NCBI RefSeq assembly: GCF_900130015.1
Contig: NZ_FQXS01000021.1
Location: 1-64,000 of the forward strand
Direction: 5' to 3'
Source of the DNA: Desulfofustis glycolicus DSM 9705
Lineage (GTDB): Bacteria; Desulfobacterota; Desulfobulbia; Desulfobulbales; Desulfocapsaceae
DNA: 64,000 nt
In this document: in pieces, positions 17,576-25,882 of the stretch
Layout: every line of letters starts with the position of its first letter
Numbering within the stretch: position 1 is the stretch's first letter
Program-made: the position numbers and the translations under genes
Notes under the pieces: model-generated
Seen by the model: the letters and a program-made list of their open reading frames with translations, nothing else
What the model was told of the DNA's origin: nothing
The model's database searches: none

Positions 17576-18976
17576 CTAGCCGAGGTTGCGTCGAATGATT
17601 TCCTTTGCCGGGATGAGCGCCGTCGCAGTGGCCGACACGATATTGCCGGCTACGCCCGGACCGTCACCGGCCATGAAGAGACCGCTGATCGCCGTTTCCA
17701 GATTGTTGTCCGTTTCAACCTGGGTGGCGAAAAATTTGATTTCCGGCGCATAGAGCATGGTCTCGTCGTTGGCGACACCGGGAACCACCTGGTTGAGTTG
17801 TTCCAGGCCGTCAATGATGTTTGACAGGATCCGCTCCGGCAGGGCCATCGCTATATCGCCGCACGTCACGTTCTTCAGGGTCGGGTCGATGTAGCTGTTG
17901 CGGATCCGGTTCCAGGTCGAGCGTCGGCCCCGTTTCAGATCCCCGTAGCGTTGCAGGATCGGTTTGCCGCCGCCGATCAGCGTCGCCAGTTTGCCGATCG
18001 ACTCGCCGTAGGCCTGGTTGTCCTCCACCGGATCAGTCAGCACGACTTTCGAGAGAAAGGCGAAATTACTATTGTCGCTTTTTCGGTCGGTGTAGGCATG
18101 ACCGTTGACGCAGACGAAATGCTGGTAGTTTTCCAGGGCGACGAAGCCGCCGAAATTGGTGCAGAAAGTCCGGGTCTGATCGTCGTAGCGGCTGGTCCTG
18201 ATAAAAAAAGTCGGATCGTAGATGATCGAGCAGAGATCCTGCATGATCTCATTATGCACCTCGACCCGGACACCGACCTCGATGCCGCGCTGGGAAACGG
18301 CGATGCCGTTCTTTCTGGCCAGCATGCCGATCCATTCGGCGCCGACCCGGCCTGGCGCCATGATGATATACGGGGCGTAGTAGGTGGCTTGGTTGGTGAC
18401 CAGCCCGGAGACCCGGCCGTTGTCAACGATGATATCGCAGGCTTCTTCGAGATGGTGGAAGACCACCCCGTGCGATTCGATATAGTCGGCCATCCCGGCG
18501 ATATGGTTGGGCAGGTTGTTGCTGCCCAGATGTTTCTGTTTGATGATCAGCAGGTCGATACCGCGCTTCCGTGCCTCGAGCCTGATTCTGTGGGCCCTTT
18601 CCAGATCCGTGGGGAAGATCGGTCCGTCCATGCCGAAGCGGTTAAAAATCAATTCCGTCTCGTCGATCAGCGCACAGGCGGCGGCTTCGGGCAGAAACTG
18701 GGTAAGGTCGGTCTTGCCGAGTTTGTGAATGAAGTTGAGTTTGCCGTCGGAGAACAGGCCGGCACCGCCGATGCCACAGAGGATGTTGCAGGGTTGACAA
18801 TGAATGCAGCCCTTGTCCTTGATCGGGCAGCTGCGGTTGTGCGGTGCCCGGCCCTTGTCGATCACCAGAACGCGGAGCTTCGAATGCTCCGCCAAATAAT
18901 AGGCGCCGAATAGTCCGGCCGGTCCGCCGCCGACGATGATCACGTCGAAGGAGCGCTTATCCATAGATCGTTTCAT
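17576..18976 (-). CDS. FAD-dependent dehydrogenase of the COG2509 type
   Basis: A 466-residue flavoprotein. The N-terminal FAD-binding beta-alpha-beta motif is VIIVGGGPAGLFGA (12-25), and the C-terminal FAD motif is SGLFMAGDGPGVAGNI. Five cysteines, Cys50, 57, 60, 63 and 67, form a CX6CX2CX2CX3C cluster before GGAGLFSDGKLN. This arrangement is usual in the family and could hold an iron-sulfur centre or redox disulfide. No substrate has been established for COG2509 proteins as far as I know. It appears to be a single-gene unit. Confidence 0.8.
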   Translation of the reverse strand: MKRSMDKRSFDVIIVGGGPAGLFGAYYLAEHSKLRVLVIDKGRAPHNRSCPIKDKGCIHCQPCNILCGIGGAGLFSDGKLNFIHKLGKTDLTQFLPEAAACALIDETELIFNRFGMDGPIFPTDLERAHRIRLEARKRGIDLLIIKQKHLGSNNLPNHIAGMADYIESHGVVFHHLEEACDIIVDNGRVSGLVTNQATYYAPYIIMAPGRVGAEWIGMLARKNGIAVSQRGIEVGVRVEVHNEIMQDLCSIIYDPTFFIRTSRYDDQTRTFCTNFGGFVALENYQHFVCVNGHAYTDRKSDNSNFAFLSKVVLTDPVEDNQAYGESIGKLATLIGGGKPILQRYGDLKRGRRSTWNRIRNSYIDPTLKNVTCGDIAMALPERILSNIIDGLEQLNQVVPGVANDETMLYAPEIKFFATQVETDNNLETAISGLFMAGDGPGVAGNIVSATATALIPAKEIIRRNLG

Positions 18977-18984
18977 GCTATCTC

Positions 18985-19019
18985 CAACGGCGGGACGCTT
19001 CCAACCTGTCCTTCGCTAC
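18985..19019 (+). repeat. Family C short palindrome, copy C1 (degenerate)
   Basis: AACGGCGGGACGCTTCC followed by AACCTGTCCTTCGCTAC. The right half matches copies C2 and C3; the left arm has diverged, so the stem is weak. It lies about 60 bases from family B copy B2. Confidence 0.55.
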
Positions 19020-19021
19020 CC

Positions 19022-19190
19022 TCTGTGACAGGAAGTCACAATGAACAATTAAAACCGGTGTCATGGTCGGTAGGACTGGTTGGTCCTCCCTTCGGCTGCT
19101 GTGCTGCGGCCTGATCGGCTGGCCTCCGAGAGAACCAACCAGCCCGGGGAGTTCAGCCTGTGGAACTGATTTTCATATAAAAAAATAATG
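19022..19190 (-). repeat. Family B palindromic element, copy B2 (short form)
   Basis: Core 19076-19142, arms CTGGTTGGTCCTCC and GAGAACCAACCAG. Read on the minus strand it carries the left flank CAGTTCCACAGGCTGAACTC shared with B1 and B4. It has the shortest core (67 bp), lacking the inserted internal hairpins. It lies downstream of recA and upstream of the COG2509 gene. Confidence 0.8.
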
Positions 19191-19257
19191 GCTTCAAACT
19201 CCCAACGGCGAGCAGACGGCACCCTGTCCTCTGCAACATGTCAACAAGCTCCCAGGA

Positions 19258-20292
19258 TTATTGAGCGAGTTTGTCTTCCACGGCGTTTTCGTTGACGGCG
19301 AGGCCGTAGCCGAGTCGAACCTTGTTTTCGATTTCCCGGATCATCTCCGGATGGTCGACGAGGAATTGTTTGGCGTTTTCCCGGCCTTGGCCGATCCGCT
19401 CGTCGAGATAGGAATACCAGGCGCCGCTCTTGTCGACGATTTCCTGCTCCACGGCAAGATCGAGGATGTCGCCGGCCCGGGAGATGCCCTCGCCGTAGAT
19501 GATGTCGAATTCGCAGCTCTTGAAGGGTGGGGCGACTTTGTTTTTGACCACCTTGACCTTGGTACGGTTGCCGATCACTTCCTGGCCGTCCTTGATCTGA
19601 CTGATCCTTCTGATATCCAGGCGCAGTGAGGAATAGAATTTCAGCGCATTGCCGCCGGTGGTCGTCTCCGGGTTGCCGAACATCACGCCGATTTTCATCC
19701 TGATCTGGTTGATGAAGACGAGAATGCAATGGCTGCGGTTAAGCACACCGGTAAATTTGCGCATGGCCTGTGACATCAGCCTGGCCTGCAAACCGACATG
19801 GGCGTCGCCGACGTTGCCGTCGATTTCAGCACGGGGCACCAGGGCGGCCACCGAATCGATGACGATAATTTCGACGCCGTTGGAACGGATCAGAATCTCG
19901 GCGATTTCCAGGGCCTGCTCGCCGAAATCCGGCTGGGAGACGAGCAGGTTGTCGATATCCACGCCGAGCCGTTGGGCGTAGTTGGTGTCAAGGGCGTGTT
20001 CGGCATCGATGAAGGCTGCCGTGCCGCCTCGTTTCTGTACTTCGGCAATGGCATGCAGGGCCAGTGTGGTCTTGCCGCTCGATTCCGGACCATAGATTTC
20101 GACGATTCTGCCTCGTGGCAAACCACCGACCCCGAGGGCAATGTCCAGGCTCAGCGAGCCGGTCGGCACGGCGGGGATGTTTTCGGTTTCCCGGGATCCC
20201 AGACGCATAATCGACCCTTTACCGTATTGCCGCTGGATCTGGCTCAGCGCGCTTTCAACGCTGCTCATTTTGTTTTTATTGTCCGCTGACAT
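19258..20292 (-). CDS. recA: Recombinase A
   Basis: A 344-residue RecA, the ATP-dependent strand-exchange protein and SOS coprotease. The Walker A motif GPESSGKT is at 68-75, and the L2 loop region [20 protein letters not shown] is intact. The C terminus is short. I chose the start at 20292 (MSADNK) because GAGGAG precedes it; the ATG at 20325 would add 11 residues without homology. It follows cinA in the same direction, the classical cinA-recA pair, but a family A palindrome lies between them. No recX is adjacent and I could not identify a LexA box. Confidence 0.98.
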   Translation of the reverse strand: MSADNKNKMSSVESALSQIQRQYGKGSIMRLGSRETENIPAVPTGSLSLDIALGVGGLPRGRIVEIYGPESSGKTTLALHAIAEVQKRGGTAAFIDAEHALDTNYAQRLGVDIDNLLVSQPDFGEQALEIAEILIRSNGVEIIVIDSVAALVPRAEIDGNVGDAHVGLQARLMSQAMRKFTGVLNRSHCILVFINQIRMKIGVMFGNPETTTGGNALKFYSSLRLDIRRISQIKDGQEVIGNRTKVKVVKNKVAPPFKSCEFDIIYGEGISRAGDILDLAVEQEIVDKSGAWYSYLDERIGQGRENAKQFLVDHPEMIREIENKVRLGYGLAVNENAVEDKLAQ

Positions 20293-20327
20293 CGATTGCT
20301 CCTCGTGTCCATTAGTTGATTTCATTA

Positions 20328-20470
20328 GGGGAGCTTGAAAAATTCGAAATTTCGTTCAAAATCAAGGCGCGCAAGAAAATTTTACCGCAGGCATTTATTC
20401 GATATTCCAAGGATAAAATTTGATTGCGTAACAATGAGGTTGGGCGGAATGGCAATTTTTCAAGGTTCCC
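20328..20470 (+). repeat. Family A palindromic element, copy A2
   Basis: About 143 bp between cinA and recA. Ends GGGGAGCTTGAAAAATT and AATTTTTCAAGGTTCCC. The two halves are imperfectly complementary over the whole length (for example GCGCAAGAAAATTTTACC against the complement of GGATAAAATTTGATTGCG). It ends 35 bases before the recA start. Confidence 0.85.
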
Positions 20471-20523
20471 AAAAGAAAAATTGGTGTACCGGCCTGCTAG
20501 CATAAAAGGAAGTGAGATAAACA

Positions 20524-21798
20524 TCAAGAGCGATCGGCGGTCGTCTCCGTTTCTCCTTCACTCGCCCCTTGCAGGTGCAACCGGAGCAGGTTCAGACCGG
20601 TATGTACGGCCAGATTCTGGATACGGTGACGATCGCCGCTGAAACGGCAGCGAGTAACCCGACAGTTGTCGCCATCGGCCATTCCGATAAAGACGGTGCC
20701 GATCGGCTTGGCGTCAGTGCCTCCGTCCGGGCCGGCAATGCCGGTGATGGCGACACCGATATCGGTGCGGCAGCGCTCCCTGATGCCGCTCGCCATAGCG
20801 GCGGCCACGTCGCTGCTGACGGCGCCGCACCGCTCGATCAGGTCCGGGTCAACGCCGAGCAGTTCGGACTTGAGGCGGTTGGCATAGACGACGGCACCGC
20901 CGACGAAATAGCTTGAGCTGCCGGCTACCCGGGTGACGCGATGGGCGAGCAGGCCGCCGCTGCACGATTCGGCGGTTGCCAGCCAGCGGCCGCTCTTTTT
21001 CAACAGTGCACCGACGATCGCTTCCAGTTCGTCGTTGTCGCGGCCATAGATGGCGCTGCCGAGTGCGGTCTCGACCCGGCGACAGGCTGTTTCGAAACGG
21101 GTGCGGGAGTCGTCCTTTTCGGTTGCTCGGATCAGGACACTGAGATGGACATCGGGAAAGACCGGATAGTAGCCGATCCGGATCGGCGGTGCCAGGTTCA
21201 GGGTGCTGATACAGCGGTTGACCTCCGACTCTGCGACGCCGAAGATCTTGTAGATTCGCTGACAGGTCACCAGACCGCTCTCCGGTTGCCAGGCGGCCAG
21301 CTTCGGCAGCACGATCCGGTTGAGCAGGTCGATCATCTCCTCGGGGACGCCGGGCAGAAAGAAAATCGGGGTGTCATCGTGTACGAGTTGGTAGCCGGCG
21401 ATCGCTGCTGAAGGGTCGAACGCTTCAGCGCCGCTCGGCAACCAGGCGAGTTTTTCCAAAGGATCGTCAGGGGCGGCGCTGCGTCCGTGCAGGTGCGTTC
21501 TGATCTGGGCGAGGATGTCCAGGTTAGGCATGGTTGGCCGGTTTAACGCCCGGGAGACCGCTTCGTTGGTCAGATCGTCATCGGTGGAGCCGAGCCCGCC
21601 GGTGACGATGATGAAATCAACGCGGGTGATCGCCTGTAGCAGTGCCTCGCCGATCAGCGCCGGCGCGTCGCCGATGGTGCTCATGGCATGGATGGTGTGC
21701 CCCGCTTCGAACAGTTTGCGGGCCGCATAACCGCTGGTGGTGTTGAGAATTCTGCCGGATGTCAGTTCGTCGCCGATGGCGATGATCTCCCCGATCAT
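20524..21798 (-). CDS. cinA: CinA: nicotinamide-nucleotide amidase fused to a MoCF-like domain
   Basis: A 424-residue two-domain protein. The N-terminal COG1058 domain (1 to about 170, with VTGGLGSTDDDLTNEA and FFLPGVPEEM) acts as an ADP-ribose pyrophosphatase in characterised members. The C-terminal PncC domain (about 255-410, with ATAESCSGGLLAHRVT and GVAITGIAGPDGG) deamidates NMN to NaMN, salvaging the nicotinamide nucleotide left by bacterial DNA ligase. Its start overlaps the mtaB stop by 4 bases. It sits before recA, as in many bacteria. Confidence 0.93.
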   Translation of the reverse strand: MIGEIIAIGDELTSGRILNTTSGYAARKLFEAGHTIHAMSTIGDAPALIGEALLQAITRVDFIIVTGGLGSTDDDLTNEAVSRALNRPTMPNLDILAQIRTHLHGRSAAPDDPLEKLAWLPSGAEAFDPSAAIAGYQLVHDDTPIFFLPGVPEEMIDLLNRIVLPKLAAWQPESGLVTCQRIYKIFGVAESEVNRCISTLNLAPPIRIGYYPVFPDVHLSVLIRATEKDDSRTRFETACRRVETALGSAIYGRDNDELEAIVGALLKKSGRWLATAESCSGGLLAHRVTRVAGSSSYFVGGAVVYANRLKSELLGVDPDLIERCGAVSSDVAAAMASGIRERCRTDIGVAITGIAGPDGGTDAKPIGTVFIGMADGDNCRVTRCRFSGDRHRIQNLAVHTGLNLLRLHLQGASEGETETTADRS

Positions 21799-23129
21799 GT
21801 CACGCTCCCGCCGAGGTGGGCCGTCACGCCGGACTCCGCAAGTTGTTCCAACTCGACGGTGACGACGGAATTGATGAGCGCATCGTCGCCCGCCAAGTGG
21901 ATGGGGATGTAGTTGTCGGTATAGCCGCGTAGCAGTCCCTGATGGTCTCGCTCGGCCTCGATCACGGCGCTGCGGCGGGAACCGAGAAAACGGCTATAGA
22001 ACGAGGCCTTCCGCTGCTCGCCAAAGGTGCGGACCAGTCGTACCCGGTGCTGCTTCTCGGTCTGTTCGACCTGGCCGGCGAAATCGGTCGCCCGTGTGCC
22101 CGGCCGTGGCGAATAGGGAAAGGCATGCAGGTAGGTGCAGTCGGTCTGTTCAAGCACGGCCATGGTATTGTTGAAGTGCGTCTCCTGTTCGCCGGGAAAA
22201 CCGACCAGCACGTCGATGCCGATGGCGGCGTCGGGGACGATCTGGCGACAGAGGGCCAGCTTTTCGATGAACTGCTCTCTCGTGTAGTGCCGGTTCATTC
22301 GGGCCAGGATCTGGTTGTCGCCGCTTTGCAGCGGAATGTGCAGGTGCGGCATAAAGTTGTCCCTTTGCTGCATCAGCGTCAATAATTTCATGCTGATTTC
22401 CGTTGGTTCGATCGATGACAATCGGAATCTGAGCCGGGGAAATCTCTCGCAGAGAGCGGTCATTAAGTCTGCGATGTCGAGATCCGTGCCGAAATCCGTG
22501 CCGAAATCGGTGCCGTATTGGCCGACATGGATACCGGTCACGACTACCTCGTGGTGACCGTGGCCTGCGTAGCTGGCGGTTTGGGCGATTACCTCCTCAA
22601 GCGGCAGGCTGCGGCTGCGTCCGCGGGTCAGCGGCACGATGCAATAACTGCAAAAATTGTTGCAGCCGTCTTGAACCCTGAGCAGGGCACGGGTTCGCCC
22701 GGTGAACTGGCCGACGGCCAGCCGGCTGATCGTCCGAGTCTCGTTCATGTCGACCAGACGAGGATCGGCCTGATAGTGCCGGCGTGCGGTGAGCCGGGAG
22801 AGGAGCGAGTCCTTGGCGTCGTTGCCGATCAGCAGCAATCGATCGGAGTCCATGCCCGGCAGCCGGCGCAACTCGTCGGCACCGAATTGTGCCTGACAGC
22901 CGGTCACGACGAGCAGTGCGCCGGGGTTATTGCGGGCCAGCCGGCCTAGATCGCGGCGCGACTGTGAACTGGCCTTGGCGGTCACCGCGCAGGTGTTGAT
23001 AACGATGACGTCGGCGTGCGCCGGATCAGCGGACACCGTGAATCCGGCGGCGATAAAATCGCTGGCGAAAGAGGCGGTCTCGAATTGATTGACCTTACAA
23101 CCCAGGGTATGAAAATAGACACGTTTCAT
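21795..23129 (-). CDS. mtaB: tRNA t6A37 methylthiotransferase MtaB
   Basis: A 444-residue radical SAM enzyme that adds a methylthio group to t6A37 in ANN-decoding tRNAs. The UPF0004 domain holds Cys11, Cys47 and Cys78 for one 4Fe-4S cluster, the radical SAM motif CNNFCSYC (156-163) holds the other, and a TRAM-like C terminus follows. Between them the sequence YGTDFGTDFGTD (205-216) is a short in-frame expansion. It overlaps cinA and mnmA by 4 bases each, making a tRNA-modification operon that runs into cinA and recA. Confidence 0.93.
   Translation of the reverse strand: MKRVYFHTLGCKVNQFETASFASDFIAAGFTVSADPAHADVIVINTCAVTAKASSQSRRDLGRLARNNPGALLVVTGCQAQFGADELRRLPGMDSDRLLLIGNDAKDSLLSRLTARRHYQADPRLVDMNETRTISRLAVGQFTGRTRALLRVQDGCNNFCSYCIVPLTRGRSRSLPLEEVIAQTASYAGHGHHEVVVTGIHVGQYGTDFGTDFGTDLDIADLMTALCERFPRLRFRLSSIEPTEISMKLLTLMQQRDNFMPHLHIPLQSGDNQILARMNRHYTREQFIEKLALCRQIVPDAAIGIDVLVGFPGEQETHFNNTMAVLEQTDCTYLHAFPYSPRPGTRATDFAGQVEQTEKQHRVRLVRTFGEQRKASFYSRFLGSRRSAVIEAERDHQGLLRGYTDNYIPIHLAGDDALINSVVTVELEQLAESGVTAHLGGSVT
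22480..22516 (-). repeat. 12-bp tandem repeat inside mtaB
   Basis: Units of GAAATCCGTGCC at 22491-22502 and GAAATCGGTGCC at 22503-22514, preceded by a partial unit, encode repeated FGTD. Confidence 0.8.
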
Positions 23130-24193
23130 TGGAGCGTAGTGGGGTGGGCCGACGGTTGCGGGCAGATTTCTCCGGAGCCGATGACCCGTTCGCCATCATA
23201 CAATACCGCGAACTGGCCGGGGGCCACGGCCCGCTGCGGCTCGCTGAAGCGCAGCGTGAACGAGTCGCCGTCAAGGTCGTCGATAACACCGTTACTGCCG
23301 CGGTGGGTGGAGCGGATACGGACCAGGAAGCGTTGTCCCGTCTGCGGCGGCGAGCCACTCAGCCAATTGGCCCGGCAGGCCAGCAGCCTGGTCTGCAGCA
23401 GGTCGTCGGCCTTGCCGACCACCAGTGTGTTGGTTGCCGGCTTGATGGCCGTCACATACCACGGCGACTGGTCCGGCAGGCCGATGCCCCGCCGCTGGCC
23501 GATAGTATAATGCAGCAGGCCGTGATGGCTGCCGATTCGCTCGCCGGTCGGGGTGACGATCGGACCGGGCCGGGCCGGGTGAATGCTGGTAGCTGCCAGA
23601 TATTCGGAGATGGTCGTGTCGTGGAGAAAGCAGACGTCCTGGCTTTCGTTCCCGTGAAAACCATGAAAACCGTGCTGCTCGACAAAACGATAGGTGTCCT
23701 CCTTGGCCATCGAGCCGAGCGGGAACCTGATCTGCTCCAGTTGTTCCGGACGCAGTCGGGCCAGAAAATAAGACTGGTCCTTGGTTTGATCCAGGCCGCG
23801 CAGCAGGGCGATTTCTCCATCGATCCGGGCGATCCGGGCGTAATGTCCGGTGGCCATGACGGCGCAGCCGTCGGCGCGGATATGGTTCAGGAACAACCCG
23901 AACTTGACGCTCCGGTTGCAGATCATGCATGGGTTCGGGGTCATACCGGCGCGATAGGTGGAGGCAAAGTAATCGAGTACGAGTCGATTGAAGTCCTGCC
24001 TGAGATCGACGACCCGTAGATCGATGGCGAGGCGCCGGGCAATTGTTTCGACCTGCTCAAGCTGCCGATCAAAGCCCGGCTGGCCGATATTCATCAGAAA
24101 GCCCCGGACCCGGTGTTCCCGGCTCAGCAGCAGTGCAGCGGCGGTGGAATCGACACCGCCGCTGAGGGCAATGCCAATCGGCGTCTCGTTCAT
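23126..24193 (-). CDS. mnmA: tRNA 2-thiouridine(34) synthase MnmA
   Basis: A 355-residue ATP pyrophosphatase that thiolates U34 of tRNA-Lys, -Glu and -Gln. The PP-loop is SGGVDS (11-16). The catalytic cysteines are Cys92 (NPCMICN) and Cys188 (QDVCFL), and GHYAR is present at 116-120. A short HGFHGFHGN duplication precedes Cys188. It is the first gene of the leftward run mnmA-mtaB-cinA, with a 4-base overlap to mtaB. Confidence 0.95.
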   Translation of the reverse strand: MNETPIGIALSGGVDSTAAALLLSREHRVRGFLMNIGQPGFDRQLEQVETIARRLAIDLRVVDLRQDFNRLVLDYFASTYRAGMTPNPCMICNRSVKFGLFLNHIRADGCAVMATGHYARIARIDGEIALLRGLDQTKDQSYFLARLRPEQLEQIRFPLGSMAKEDTYRFVEQHGFHGFHGNESQDVCFLHDTTISEYLAATSIHPARPGPIVTPTGERIGSHHGLLHYTIGQRRGIGLPDQSPWYVTAIKPATNTLVVGKADDLLQTRLLACRANWLSGSPPQTGQRFLVRIRSTHRGSNGVIDDLDGDSFTLRFSEPQRAVAPGQFAVLYDGERVIGSGEICPQPSAHPTTLQ

Positions 24194-24387
24194 GGCGAAG
24201 CGCTTTGCCGGCGTATGGCCGGCCGCAGGTGCCGGTCGGAGGAGGGCGGTTGATATACGGGAATGGTGATCATCTGCGGGGCAGGGTGGATTATTCGGGT
24301 TGAGTGCTCGATGGTCGTGATACGCCTTGCCGATCGGCGCATCAATGGTGTAGAAACAAGGACCGTCAACCCTTACTTTACTGCAGC

Positions 24388-25683
24388 ATGATAGAAAAAC
24401 AAAGCAAGAAAGCTGGCCCGCCGGTGCTGCCGGAATTGCTGGCGCCGGCCGGCAGTCTGGAAAAATTGGTTATCGCCGGTCATTACGGCGCCGATGCCGT
24501 CTACCTTGGCGGACCCGATTATGGTCTGCGGGCCCGAGCCGGCACCTTCGACGAAGCGGGCCTGCGCCAGGCGGCCGCGTTGGCCCACCTGGCAGGGGTG
24601 GCGGTCTACGTGACCGTTAATATCATCGCTCATAACCGGGATTTTGCCGGATTACCCGACTATCTGCGCCTGTTGCAGGAAATCGGCGTCGATGCGGCCA
24701 TCGTCGCCGATCCCGGTATCGTCGCGCTGGCCGCATCGGTGGCACCCGAGCTGCCCCTGCACCTGTCCACCCAGGCCAATGTCACCAACGCGGCGGCGGC
24801 CGAATTCTGGCAGAGCCAAGGTGTGCGCCGCATCAATCTGGCGCGGGAGCTGTCCCTTGCCGAGATCCGGTCGATCAGGCAGCGCTGCTCGGCCGAGATC
24901 GAGATCTTCGTCCACGGTGCACTCTGCATATCATATTCCGGACGCTGTCTGCTCTCGCACTACCTGACCGGCCGGGATGCCAACCGCGGGCAGTGTGCTC
25001 AGCCGTGCCGCTATCGCTATGCACTGATGGAAGAACAACGGCCCGGTCAGTGGTACCCGATAGAAGAAGATGAACGGGGGGCCTATATTTTTAACGCCAA
25101 GGATCTCTGCCTACTCGGACGTCTGCCGGAACTGGTTGCCGCCGGGGTCGATTCGTTGAAGATCGAGGGGCGGATGAAGTCGCTGTTTTATGTCGGTTCC
25201 GTGGTCCGGGCCTACCGGGCGGCGCTTGATTTTCTGCGGGGCCTTGACCCCGATGACTGGCGCCGGCCGGAGGAGATCGTGCTGCCCAAAGAGCTGCTGG
25301 ACGAGATTGCGCTGACCGGCACGCGGGATCTGACCATGAATTTTATCGACGAGCCGCCCGGTGGTTCCGATATGCTTTACGACTCGTCTCGCTGTGTGGT
25401 GCAGAGCGAACCGGTGGCGGTGGTCAGGGCGGTGGCGTCGCTGCCCCTGGTGGAGATCAGAAATGCGCTCAGTGTCGGTGAGCGCATTGAATACATGCAC
25501 CGCAACGGCCGAAACAGTCCGGCAACGGTCAGCGCTTTGTTCGACGAGCGGTGGCAGCCGCTGCAGCGGGCCAACCCGGGCAACCGGGTCTACCTGTCGC
25601 TGATCGAACCGGTGCCCGGTATAGCGGTGCACTCGCTGCTAAGGCGCCGGCTTACCGCCCCGGGCGAGCTAGCCACCACTTGA
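24388..25683 (+). CDS. Peptidase U32 family protein, TrhP/RlhA-like
   Basis: A protein of about 431 residues of the U32 family, whose characterised bacterial members hydroxylate tRNA or 23S rRNA (TrhP, RlhA) rather than cleave protein. Seen: the N-terminal ELLAPAGSLEKLVIAGHYGADAVYLGG barrel start split as PELLAPAGSLEKL and YGADAVYLGG, the signature GRCLLSHYLTGRDANRGQC, and the CAQPCRY cysteines thought to carry an iron-sulfur cluster in this family. LKIEGRMKS is also typical. I chose the ATG at 24388; a GTG at 24304 would add 28 residues that look unrelated. TrhP-like is my best guess over RlhA. Confidence 0.8.
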   Translation: MIEKQSKKAGPPVLPELLAPAGSLEKLVIAGHYGADAVYLGGPDYGLRARAGTFDEAGLRQAAALAHLAGVAVYVTVNIIAHNRDFAGLPDYLRLLQEIGVDAAIVADPGIVALAASVAPELPLHLSTQANVTNAAAAEFWQSQGVRRINLARELSLAEIRSIRQRCSAEIEIFVHGALCISYSGRCLLSHYLTGRDANRGQCAQPCRYRYALMEEQRPGQWYPIEEDERGAYIFNAKDLCLLGRLPELVAAGVDSLKIEGRMKSLFYVGSVVRAYRAALDFLRGLDPDDWRRPEEIVLPKELLDEIALTGTRDLTMNFIDEPPGGSDMLYDSSRCVVQSEPVAVVRAVASLPLVEIRNALSVGERIEYMHRNGRNSPATVSALFDERWQPLQRANPGNRVYLSLIEPVPGIAVHSLLRRRLTAPGELATT

Positions 25684-25689
25684 ACATGA

Positions 25690-25870
25690 TCTTCGTTGGA
25701 ATCCGGTTCCCCGGGCTGGCCGGTCCTGCCGGAGGCTGCATCGCGAAGGCCCGGCGGGCCGGAGAATCAGGCCCGAAGGCCAGCCGATCAGGCCGCAGCG
25801 CAGCAGCCGGAGGCTGAATCGGCCAGCCCATCCGACCACCACGCCGATTTCCGCTGTTCGTTGTGACTCT
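25690..25870 (+). repeat. Family B palindromic element, copy B3
   Basis: Core 25716-25826, arms CTGGCCGGTCCTGCCGG and CCGGAGGCTGAATCGGCCAG. Internal block GGCCCGGCGGGCC and the right flank GCCGATTTCCGCTGTTCG match other copies. It fills the convergent gap between the U32 gene and class I fumarase and could act as a two-way terminator. Confidence 0.8.
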
Positions 25871-25882
25871 AGTTTATTACGC

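Noticed and set aside
20424-20642. Small frame reading out of palindrome A2
   Set aside because: It runs antisense into cinA, is repeat-derived and has no support as a protein.
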